A DNA stretch of 7,930 nucleotides from Kiritimatiellia bacterium (GTDB lineage: Bacteria > Verrucomicrobiota > Kiritimatiellia > SLAD01), in contig SKZA01000366.1 in NCBI GenBank assembly GCA_007127595.1, positions 1-7,930 on the forward strand. The letters are read 5' to 3'. The position numbers and the translations under genes were made by a program. The notes under the pieces were generated by a model that saw nothing but the letters and a program-made list of their open reading frames with translations, had not been told where the DNA came from and searched no databases. Positions 1 to 6,377 of this stretch are shown piece after piece. Positions within the stretch are counted from its first letter, which is position 1, and each line of letters opens with the position of its first letter.

Positions 1-13
1 GCTCTTCCGATCT
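1..13. other. Illumina adapter remnant (not genomic)
   Basis: The first 13 bases, GCTCTTCCGATCT, are identical to the shared 3' end of the Illumina TruSeq read-1 and read-2 adapters. A 13-base match placed exactly at the contig edge is best explained as untrimmed adapter carried into the assembly. Genomic sequence therefore begins at about base 14, and nothing should be inferred from the codons these bases add to the first reading frame. Confidence 0.93.
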
Positions 14-553
14 CAGGCCTCGCTGATGCAACAGCGCCGGCGGAACCCGCCGTTCACGGGCCAACTGGACAACGAACATCATCTGCGCGCGCTCGAGCAG
101 ATGAAAGAAACCGCCCTTTCCGATAAGGACGCGACCGACATCGAGCGATATCGCGCGTGGTACGAACGCAATATCGCCCGCGATCCGCACGACCTGTTTA
201 CATCGCAACTGTATGGGACGACATTGATGTTCGCCGACCTGAAAGAGGAGGCGCTTGACGTACTGGTCGCTGACGCGGAGCACATGCAACACCATCTTGA
301 ATCGCGAGTCCTGCCCGCTTACCTGATGGCTACGCTGGGAAGGCCTGAAGAAGGGGCTATGTTTCTTTTGGGCGATGGCCCGCCCTATGGATGGTTTTTG
401 CATCTGCATGCCGATGGCATCATGAGCAGCCTGGAAGCGGCGGGCTATCCATCGGAAGCCCGCGCATTCGGTCAAGCCGTGCTGGACGGCCGCACGCGTT
501 TTCCGGGGCGCGAACGTCTGGCGGCGCAGATGCGGCAGATCAGCAGGAACTAA
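14..553 (+). CDS. TPR-like helical-repeat protein, 5'-truncated at contig edge
   Basis: The reading frame is open from the contig edge to the TAA stop, so this is most likely the C-terminal part of a longer protein. The first ATG is at 26 (175 codons from there) and has no Shine-Dalgarno sequence. The four codons between the adapter and that ATG are also open and read Q-A-S-L. The product is almost entirely helical. Residues 40-112, counted from the ATG at 26, show TPR-like spacing of aromatic, small and acidic residues, for example 'YGTTLMFADLKEEALDVL' and 'AYLMATLGRPEEGAMFLL'. Residues 138-152, 'AAGYPSEARAFGQAV', look like another half-repeat. No signal peptide or catalytic motif is visible in what remains. 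It may be the end of a large TPR protein of the kind that acts as a scaffold. It resembles the TPR protein at the far end of the window only in general style. The function is unknown. Confidence 0.7.
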   Translation, partial: QASLMQQRRRNPPFTGQLDNEHHLRALEQMKETALSDKDATDIERYRAWYERNIARDPHDLFTSQLYGTTLMFADLKEEALDVLVADAEHMQHHLESRVLPAYLMATLGRPEEGAMFLLGDGPPYGWFLHLHADGIMSSLEAAGYPSEARAFGQAVLDGRTRFPGRERLAAQMRQISRN

Positions 554-641
554 CCTGCTCTGACCCAAAGCGGCGCGGAGCGACACTGTCCGAAAGCCAC
601 TATTTTCACTCCTATTCGAGACGCATTTGAAATCCCACGCC

Positions 642-669
642 TTGACGCAAGCCATTTATACAGTATCCT
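642..669 (+). promoter_or_regulatory. Predicted sigma70-type promoter of vapBC (leaderless)
   Basis: TTGACG (642-647) is five of six to the -35 consensus. It is followed after 16 bp by TATCCT (664-669), four of six to the -10 consensus. A start about seven bases downstream falls at or next to the A of the vapB ATG at 677, so the transcript would have essentially no leader. This agrees with the absence of any Shine-Dalgarno sequence before vapB. The promoter is predicted by eye only. Confidence 0.6.
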
Positions 670-673
670 GTAT
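658..673. promoter_or_regulatory. Palindromic operator overlapping the vapBC -10 box
   Basis: ATACAG-TATC-CTGTAT is a perfect inverted repeat with 6-bp arms and a 4-bp centre. It covers the predicted -10 box and ends three bases before the vapB start. VapB antitoxins with a ribbon-helix-helix domain are known to bind such palindromes with VapC and repress their own operon. Position and symmetry make this the likely autoregulatory site, but binding is inferred. Confidence 0.65.
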
Positions 674-676
674 TAC

Positions 677-991
677 ATGAAAGCCACTTTTGATATTCCT
701 TCTGACCTATACCGGCGCGTCAAAGCCAAAAGCGCCATGGAAGGGAAGCCCATCCGCACCATTGCCATACAGCTATTCCAGGGGTGGCTGGAAGGGTCTG
801 CACCTCCTGAAAAGAAGATGCAGGAACCGCTTACTCCGCCCGATATCCAAAAGGCGCCGTGGCTCTCCATTACGCGACCGTTTGTCGAAGGCAAAAGGGA
901 CCATGACCTGAATGCCGTGCGCCAATCGGCGCATCGCGCGCTTTTGGCGGAGGATCCCGCGCGTTACGGAGCCCAGCGGGACATCGAATGA
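677..991 (+). CDS. vapB: VapB-type ribbon-helix-helix antitoxin
   Basis: This 104-residue protein is the predicted antitoxin that binds and neutralises the PIN-domain toxin encoded next to it and represses the shared promoter. The N-terminal 'MKATFDIPSDLYRRVKAKSA' has a short beta strand (residues 2-7) followed by a helix. A second helix spans about residues 26-39 ('IRTIAIQLFQGWLE'), giving the ribbon-helix-helix DNA-binding order. Residues 41-75 are proline-rich and probably unstructured ('APWLSITRPF'), as expected for the toxin-wrapping segment. Residues 77-92 form a further predicted helix. At 104 residues it is somewhat longer than the usual 70-90. The ATG at 677 is the only start that keeps the whole beta strand. 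It has no Shine-Dalgarno sequence, matching the predicted leaderless transcript. Its TGA overlaps the vapC ATG (ATGA). Assignment as an antitoxin rests on the fold pattern plus the adjacent toxin. Confidence 0.85.
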   Translation: MKATFDIPSDLYRRVKAKSAMEGKPIRTIAIQLFQGWLEGSAPPEKKMQEPLTPPDIQKAPWLSITRPFVEGKRDHDLNAVRQSAHRALLAEDPARYGAQRDIE

Positions 992-1398
992 GCGTGGTGA
1001 GCTACAGCTTGGATACCTCGGTCGTCATCCGCCTACTTACAGGCCAACCCGAGCATCAGTTCAACAGCGCCCTGACATTCTTGGAAGAAGCACGGAACGC
1101 GGGGCATCGCATCTACGTGGAGGACCTTGTATTGGCGGAAACCTATTATGCCCTTCAAGCTTTTTATCAGATGCCCAAAGTCAAGGCACTGGCTGCGCTC
1201 CACCAATTCTCCGAAACCAGTGGGGTCTCCTTCTCCGAAGCGGCAAAGACCATTCTGAAGATCCCAAATCTAGGCTCCGCAAGACCCGGCTTTGTAGATC
1301 GTCTGATCCACAGCGCCGGGCATGCCCGCAACCACAAGCTCGTCACATTCGAAAAGGCCGCTCGAAAAATGCCGAACACTGAGATACTTAAAGCGTAG
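988..1398 (+). CDS. vapC: VapC-type PIN-domain ribonuclease toxin
   Basis: This 136-residue protein is a single PIN domain of typical length, predicted to be a Mg2+-dependent RNase that inhibits growth by cutting tRNA or other RNA when free of antitoxin. The acidic catalytic set is visible in order: D9 in 'YSLDTSVVIRLL', E51 in 'LVLAETYYAL', D104 in 'GFVDRLIHSAG', and E122 in 'KLVTFEKAARK'. In many VapC proteins the last position is Asp ('TFD.AA'); here it is Glu, a conservative change that keeps the negative charge. The start overlaps the vapB stop by four bases (ATGA), so translation is probably coupled. A weak GGGA lies seven bases before the ATG inside vapB. The gene ends 47 bp from the convergent CotH-type gene, and I see no clear terminator in that gap. 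The actual RNA target cannot be read from sequence. Confidence 0.9.
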   Translation: MSVVSYSLDTSVVIRLLTGQPEHQFNSALTFLEEARNAGHRIYVEDLVLAETYYALQAFYQMPKVKALAALHQFSETSGVSFSEAAKTILKIPNLGSARPGFVDRLIHSAGHARNHKLVTFEKAARKMPNTEILKA

Positions 1399-1445
1399 TC
1401 TCGCCGGCAAACCGAATCGGCCCGTTCGAGCATTCGTGGGCGGCG

Positions 1446-4400
1446 TCAATCTGCGGGCGGAAGAATGACGCCCCGAAAATAGATCGAAGGCGTCTCGAAT
1501 TCGTTCGTCCACGGCCGAGTCCAGCCGGTGCCCGAACCGGATTCCGCTGACAGGAAACGCGTCCAACCTCCGTTGTGCAGATTTGTCGTATAATCAATCG
1601 CGTATTGTCTGCCCGTTGAAGTTTGATCCATTGAAAGAGATCCCCCGGCCTCGTCGTACCTTACGCGGATCTGCGGGAGTTGGCTCTCCGGATCCGTTGG
1701 GTCCAAGTCGGCCACATAGGCTTTCCAAGCGGGCAACGTCCCGCCTTCCGGAACCCACAACGCCTCCTCCTCAAACGAAGCGTTGGTCAACCCGTACGCG
1801 GCCAACCACCAATGCGGCGTACCGGTGTTGTCCGTAACATCCGCGGCGAAACGGGCCGTCACCGTTCGCGGCGCATCTATTTGAAGCCACAGCGGATTTT
1901 GATCGAAAGCGCCCGGCGGCACATCGCCGATCCATTCGTGAAAATGATGATACGGCGCCGGCTCTGCGGATAGTTCAGCGAACTGTTCGTGCACATAGTA
2001 TCCGGCGCCGGAAACAGCGCCGCCTGCTGCGGGCTGCGCCTCGGCCACGACGGGGTGCGGACCAAAGTCATGCACGAGAATCTCGTCCAGACGCAGTTGC
2101 GCCCTCGGACCCGAAGTGCCCGAAACTCGATAATACCTCCACATCAACTGAATGTATTCCTGGTCCAACGCCGTTTCCGGCAACGCGACCGGCGGCATCA
2201 TCAGCGCATGACCCGCGATGGGATCGCGAACATATTCAATCGGCTTCCCCGCATCGTCCAGCACGTCCGCGAATTCCCCCTCGATCCCTACCCGGTATTG
2301 CAGACGCCATGCATACACCCGGGAGTTCGGAAGCACCGTCCCTCCCAGCCAACGGACCCAGCCGTTGGTCATCCCGACCGTGTTTAATGCCAGCACCGCA
2401 CCACCCAAGTCCCGTCCTTGTCCCGTGTTGATAAATGCGAGCCCCCCCGCGGCCAAGCCGTTGATCCGGGTCCTCCCCGTATTGTTATAGGGAAAGCCGA
2501 CCGTCTCCTGATCATTCGCATGATAATCCTCGGGACGCAGGCTGTAGGCATGCACCAGCGGCGTATCGAGGCTCGTGTCGCTCTCTTCACTTTGCAGGAA
2601 CAGCATGTGGGGCGGATAAACCCCGTCTGGATGATCAGCGTTCCATTCCGTGAAATGATACGGTCCGGCCGCCAAGTCATGTGCGGCCGGATGCACCAAC
2701 ACATGAAACGCAACAAACGCAGGCGCGTACTGGCCATCATCCGCAAACACCGAAACGACGGCTTCACCTCGTTCAACGGGGGTAACGTGAAGGTGATTGT
2801 CCGACACCTCAATCGCTACCTTATCCGGCCGGGAGGAAACAGCGCTGAACACCAACGGATCTCCGTTCGGATCGATGAACACTTCTATCAAATCAATCGC
2901 CGTCCCGTCAGCACCCTCCACAAAATGCTGCGGGCCGATATCCGCCAGCACCTCCGGCGGATGGTTTCCCGGCTCAACGCGAGCGCCGAAAAGCCGGACG
3001 TCATCGAACCGGTTGTTGCCCGCCAAGCCGCCATTACCCTGCTCAAATGCCATGCGGACGGCAAAATTCGTATTGTCGCTGACTCCTGGTATATCCAGGA
3101 AATCAAATTGCCATTGCTGCGGGGCCGTGTCGTATACCGCATACTCGCGCAATGCGATCCAGTGAATTCCGTTGGTTGTGTAAGACACCTTTTGTATCCC
3201 TGCGCCCTGCCCCGAACGTCGGGTCTGATAGCTCAGCCGAATGTCGCCATATCCCTTTGTGGGCAGGTGTAAAGTGGCGGTTGCACCCAAAGGTTCGTTG
3301 ATTCGCAGATGGTGAGAGGGAAAAGCCTGCGCCGGACTGTTCCGCTCCACTTCCGTGGTTGGTCCCGGCTCAACCTCCAGCGACGCGCCTCCGCCCACGG
3401 TGTAGGATGGCTTCATAAACCACTGCTCGTCCTCGAAATCCCATTCATGCAACAGCATGCTTTGCTCTTCAGCGGGAATCGGCTCAAAGAATGCTTCGAC
3501 CGCCAAGTCATCGGTCAAGCTCACCGTCACCAGAGACGATTGATTCGTCAGTCCATCCCAGCCGACAAAGCGGAAACCGCTTGCGGGCACGGCCTCCAAG
3601 GTTACAGGAACGTCCTGAAAGTAGATACCCGTCCAAGGGTATAGCTCACCGGGTCCGGCGGGAAGTCCGGGCACATCCGCTATAAGTTCGAGAAGATTCA
3701 CGCGGACAAACCCCATATCCGGATCGGCCATATCAATCGTCAACTCCGCCATGCCGGGCAAACCGAAAACACTCATGATCTGGTCGCGCAAATAACCGGG
3801 CCGCGACGCGGCAAAGTCGTACATGACCGGTTGCGACGCCGTATTCAACGTCCAGCGGTTGTTATGCTCGGCACGGTAGGGGGCGATCCGGTTTTCGTGC
3901 TCGTCCAACAGGCCGAGCGCACGTTCCGGCGTCCACGCGCTATTGAGTTGATCCGCCATGATGTTGATGAACATATGGCGAAAGTCCGCATTTTCATGAA
4001 CCAACTCATGGAACAGGCGATTGACTTTGTTGGAAACCATTCGCGCGTCCGCAGGTGTCGGATTTACCACACGATTAAGTCCGTTGGCGTCCGGACCATA
4101 ATAATCCAACTGGTAACCGAAGTCCGTATCGTACAACAGCCACCGCCAGCGCCCATCATGCCCGGGCGGCGCGTCTGGTTCATAGGTTACCGTCCGCTTG
4201 CGCCACCAATCCAGATTGTTCTGAGGCCAGTCTCGGTCGTTGAAGTAGATGCGCGCGGCATAATAATAGGCAAGGTTGGCCGTATCCACCCGTTCATGAA
4301 TCCATGATATGTATTCCGGTTCGCCCAAATCATGGCTTTCGGCATAGGCCACGATGTTGCTGAAATGGTCGAGATCTTCCGGCACACCCGTGTCCACCTC

Positions 4401-5519
4401 GACACGCCATCCGGTGAGAATCGCCACATCATCCGGGGGCACGTCGTAATGGCCGGCCAGATAATGCCGGTCCAAGCGTTCGCGAATATGGATCAAACCC
4501 CAATATTCTCCGTTGATGAAGTGGACCGCAAGGCGGGCCGCCTGCATATCAATCGGAAAGTGGCGAACCAGATCCTGCATGAACGCGTCCCGATAGTACG
4601 CGCGGTCCCAATCCTGGCCGGCCGCACGCAGTAACAGGCGCCGGAAAGAAGTCAAAGGTACGCCCGGGCGGCCACGCTGTTCCAAACCGGGAAAGAACGC
4701 ATGCTCGAACGTCGAACTTCCATGCAGGTTTCGGGCATACAGTCGTACGGACTTCAGCCGGTGGGCCCGGCTTGCTCCTCCATGAATACGCATACCCATA
4801 TCTTGCGCCAACAGGCTGTCGCCATCCGGTGACATGAACTCCAGATGGGCGGGACGCTCCCATTCGTCACCGCGCCCCCTGTAGTTCCCGGCCTGCCACC
4901 ATGGCTCCTCCGACCGGCCTCCGCCATGGACGTAGATCCCTTTATCATAATCAAAGAGATTGTCTTCCGACGTGACCAACGAAAGCACGGGCAGGCTGTA
5001 ACGGCTGGACATCTCCGGATGCACGAAGTAGGTGCGCGTCACCACCGGACTCGGCGTCGCCCCTTCCCGGAAGGCCCGGGCGCGCACAACGGTGGCCTTG
5101 AAGATGTTGTTTTCGGGCTCAACGGTCGTTGCGGACATTTCCGTATTGATCGCGGCAAGCGCGTAAGCTTCATCCGAACGGTTGCTGATAACCAGCGGCG
5201 CGATGTACGGGTGGGAGCGGATCATACGGGTCAGCATGGGCGTCTCGTTGGTCCCGTCATACTCATTCTTATAGGAATATTCGACGCCGTCGCTATACAG
5301 CGGATCGGGCTCCGAGCCATCCCGCGTGAAGAGAATCGTCACATCCGGATCGGGATGGCTGATGCTCAATTCGAACGGCGCTTCATAGAAGCCGGTCGCG
5401 TGCGAGAATAGCGGCGCATCCAGCGGATCGGCGTGTCCGGATTCAACCTGAACACCCGTCCACAGAAAGGCGGACATAAGCATTCGACAAGTCCTCATGC
5501 GCATAGAGATAGATAGCAT
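1446..5519 (-). CDS. Secreted CotH-kinase-family multidomain protein
   Basis: This 1357-residue exported protein is built in this order: signal peptide to about residue 30 (likely cut after 'ESGHA'); chitobiase C-terminal-like beta domain, about 35-165 ('TILFTRDGSEP', 'KATVVRARAF'); CotH kinase-like domain, about 185-585; InlB-repeat-like domain, 595-681 ('GFRFVGWDG'); jelly-roll-like domain, 685-845 ('HEWDFEDEQW', 'NNRFDDVRLFG'); cadherin-like domain, 853-943 ('FIDPNGDPLVFS'); second jelly-roll, 950-1152; second InlB-like domain, 1155-1228; and a tail, 1235-1357, with 'DLDPTDPES'. CotH signatures are 'MGMRIHGGASRAHRLKSVRL' (241-260), 'GEYWGLIHIRERLD' (337-350), 'DWPQNNLDWWRKR' (430-442) and 'WRWLLYDTDFGY' (458-469), the last holding probable metal-binding aspartates. 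CotH enzymes are atypical secretory kinases that phosphorylate extracytoplasmic proteins; activity here is inferred. The start is uncertain. Coordinates use the outermost ATG, but ATGs at 5504 or 5498 give a better signal peptide, and the one at 5483 has GAGGA eight bases upstream. No membrane anchor or PEP-CTERM motif is present. Confidence 0.88.
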   Translation of the reverse strand: MLSISMRMRTCRMLMSAFLWTGVQVESGHADPLDAPLFSHATGFYEAPFELSISHPDPDVTILFTRDGSEPDPLYSDGVEYSYKNEYDGTNETPMLTRMIRSHPYIAPLVISNRSDEAYALAAINTEMSATTVEPENNIFKATVVRARAFREGATPSPVVTRTYFVHPEMSSRYSLPVLSLVTSEDNLFDYDKGIYVHGGGRSEEPWWQAGNYRGRGDEWERPAHLEFMSPDGDSLLAQDMGMRIHGGASRAHRLKSVRLYARNLHGSSTFEHAFFPGLEQRGRPGVPLTSFRRLLLRAAGQDWDRAYYRDAFMQDLVRHFPIDMQAARLAVHFINGEYWGLIHIRERLDRHYLAGHYDVPPDDVAILTGWRVEVDTGVPEDLDHFSNIVAYAESHDLGEPEYISWIHERVDTANLAYYYAARIYFNDRDWPQNNLDWWRKRTVTYEPDAPPGHDGRWRWLLYDTDFGYQLDYYGPDANGLNRVVNPTPADARMVSNKVNRLFHELVHENADFRHMFINIMADQLNSAWTPERALGLLDEHENRIAPYRAEHNNRWTLNTASQPVMYDFAASRPGYLRDQIMSVFGLPGMAELTIDMADPDMGFVRVNLLELIADVPGLPAGPGELYPWTGIYFQDVPVTLEAVPASGFRFVGWDGLTNQSSLVTVSLTDDLAVEAFFEPIPAEEQSMLLHEWDFEDEQWFMKPSYTVGGGASLEVEPGPTTEVERNSPAQAFPSHHLRINEPLGATATLHLPTKGYGDIRLSYQTRRSGQGAGIQKVSYTTNGIHWIALREYAVYDTAPQQWQFDFLDIPGVSDNTNFAVRMAFEQGNGGLAGNNRFDDVRLFGARVEPGNHPPEVLADIGPQHFVEGADGTAIDLIEVFIDPNGDPLVFSAVSSRPDKVAIEVSDNHLHVTPVERGEAVVSVFADDGQYAPAFVAFHVLVHPAAHDLAAGPYHFTEWNADHPDGVYPPHMLFLQSEESDTSLDTPLVHAYSLRPEDYHANDQETVGFPYNNTGRTRINGLAAGGLAFINTGQGRDLGGAVLALNTVGMTNGWVRWLGGTVLPNSRVYAWRLQYRVGIEGEFADVLDDAGKPIEYVRDPIAGHALMMPPVALPETALDQEYIQLMWRYYRVSGTSGPRAQLRLDEILVHDFGPHPVVAEAQPAAGGAVSGAGYYVHEQFAELSAEPAPYHHFHEWIGDVPPGAFDQNPLWLQIDAPRTVTARFAADVTDNTGTPHWWLAAYGLTNASFEEEALWVPEGGTLPAWKAYVADLDPTDPESQLPQIRVRYDEAGGSLSMDQTSTGRQYAIDYTTNLHNGGWTRFLSAESGSGTGWTRPWTNEFETPSIYFRGVILPPAD

Positions 5520-5529
5520 ACCGAAACAG

Positions 5530-5557
5530 AAAAAGCCCTCCCGAAGGAGGGCTTTTT
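5530..5557 (-). terminator. Intrinsic terminator after the PEP-CTERM gene
   Basis: On the minus strand, AAAAAGCCCTCC and GGAGGGCTTTTT form a perfect 12-bp stem closed by TTCG, i.e. the very stable C(UUCG)G tetraloop, and the 3' arm ends in five U. It lies 27 bp after the PEP-CTERM stop and ends about 10 bp before the first ATG of the CotH-type gene. The A-tract on the other arm would let it work on the plus strand too, though with the less favourable CGAA loop. GGAGGG in the 3' arm resembles a Shine-Dalgarno sequence but is 16 bases from the ATG and would be buried in the stem. Confidence 0.93.
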
Positions 5558-5584
5558 CAATTCAAACGACTATTGTCTGCGCAA

Positions 5585-6262
5585 TTATCGCATGCGACGA
5601 CGCAGGCCGAACAGACCAAGCAGGCCGATGCCCAACAGCGCCATCGTGCCCGGCTCAGGGATTACGCTCACGTTATCGACGGACATGATTCCGTCGCCCG
5701 TACCTGTAATCCAAGTACTCGTCCTCAGCGTGACTTGAAAGCCCTCCGCGTTGGACGGCGCATTGCCCGACCAGCTCAGCGTGTGCCATGTGTCACGGGT
5801 GTCCCACATATCCTGAAGGTCAATGTTGACTTCGGCATCCGTAATCCAATCACCGGCGCTATCATACCAACCGAGTTCCGCTTCGGCCAAACCGCCATCC
5901 ACGTTGCTCGCAAGATAGAAATCGGCAGAAAACGTGACGAACATGTCGTTCAAGCTTGAGCCGATTTCATGCCGCTGCCAAACAAACGACTGATTGCTCC
6001 CGTCTGGGTTGCCAGTCCATTCGGCAAGGTTCATGACCCAAGGCCGGGCGGGGTCAAAAGCATCGCCACGCCAATTGGCGAAATCAGATCGAGCGCTCGA
6101 ATGGAACGTACCCGGATCCGTCGCACCGTCTCCCCAAAACGCGGCTGACCAATCACCGCCGCCATCGCCTTCGTCATCAAACGATGGATTGAGTATCCAA
6201 TTACCCATTGCGGTCGAAGCGACAAACAAGCCAGCTACCATCGCCAACATTAACTTCTTCAT
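5585..6262 (-). CDS. PEP-CTERM sorting-domain surface protein
   Basis: This 225-residue exported protein of unknown function is expected to be processed at its C-terminus by an exosortase and delivered to the cell surface or extracellular matrix. Residues 1-20 form a signal peptide ('MKKLMLAMVAGLFVASTAMG'). The mature part begins 'NWILNPSFDDEGDG' and runs to 'GIMSVDNVSV', which together look like the first and last strands of a jelly-roll, carbohydrate-binding-like domain; that assignment is by eye. The sorting signal follows: Pro-Glu-Pro at 202-204 in 'VIPEPG', a hydrophobic helix at about 206-220, and a basic end 'RRRMR'. The start at 6262 is chosen because AAAGGAAGGG lies just upstream and the signal peptide begins there. 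Upstream in-frame ATGs at 6268 and 6322 would put extra residues before it. No exosortase gene is in the window. It has its own promoter and ends at a strong terminator before the CotH-type gene. Confidence 0.9.
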   Translation of the reverse strand: MKKLMLAMVAGLFVASTAMGNWILNPSFDDEGDGGGDWSAAFWGDGATDPGTFHSSARSDFANWRGDAFDPARPWVMNLAEWTGNPDGSNQSFVWQRHEIGSSLNDMFVTFSADFYLASNVDGGLAEAELGWYDSAGDWITDAEVNIDLQDMWDTRDTWHTLSWSGNAPSNAEGFQVTLRTSTWITGTGDGIMSVDNVSVIPEPGTMALLGIGLLGLFGLRRRMR

Positions 6263-6268
6263 CGTCAT

Positions 6269-6278
6269 CCCTTCCTTT
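6269..6278 (-). promoter_or_regulatory. Ribosome binding site of the PEP-CTERM gene
   Basis: The minus strand reads AAAGGAAGGG here, six bases before the ATG at 6262 when measured from the GAAGGG end and ten bases when measured from AAGGA. It abuts the in-frame ATG at 6268, which is too close to be the main start. This site is what decides the start in favour of 6262. Confidence 0.75.
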
Positions 6279-6313
6279 AACGTACCTTCATTAATCCTCT
6301 TCGCTAAACTTAC

Positions 6314-6327
6314 GACGCACATGCGTC
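6314..6327. repeat. Inverted repeat in the PEP-CTERM leader
   Basis: GACGCA-CA-TGCGTC is a perfect inverted repeat with 6-bp arms. It lies between the predicted promoter and the ribosome binding site, in the roughly 110-base untranslated leader. As RNA it could fold as a 5-bp GC-rich hairpin with a four-base loop. As DNA it could be a binding site just downstream of the transcription start. The repeat itself is certain; its role is unknown. Confidence 0.45.
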
Positions 6328-6377
6328 CGTTACGCCCGAAACACCATTTGTCCTACCCCTTTTCGCGCATAGTCATG

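Noticed and set aside
554..641. Possible terminator or small RNA between the first gene and vapBC
   Set aside because: No stem of useful length followed by a T-run was found, and there is no RNA-like structure beyond the vapBC promoter region.
1399..1445. Possible bidirectional terminator between vapC and the CotH-type gene
   Set aside because: Only a short CCGA-A-TCGG symmetry is present, with no T-run on either strand; not supportable as a terminator.
1270..1566. Minus-strand open frame across the vapC / CotH 3' ends
   Set aside because: It overlaps both vapC, with intact catalytic residues, and the CotH-type tail in another frame; no start signal or recognisable product.
2418..3272. Plus-strand open frame of 284 codons opposite the CotH-type gene
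   Set aside because: It lies wholly antisense to a well-supported 1357-codon gene, encodes an Arg/His-rich low-complexity product with no domain pattern, and has no ribosome site. GC-rich codons of the real gene keep the opposite frame open.
4845..5411. Plus-strand open frame of 188 codons opposite the CotH N-terminal region
   Set aside because: The product is Arg/Gly-rich, unlike a folded protein, and is antisense to recognisable chitobiase-like and CotH sequence; treated as a shadow.
6263..6322. N-terminal extension of the PEP-CTERM protein from the ATG at 6322
   Set aside because: It would place 20 extra residues before a clear signal peptide and read through the strong AAAGGAAGGG ribosome site, so the start at 6262 is preferred.
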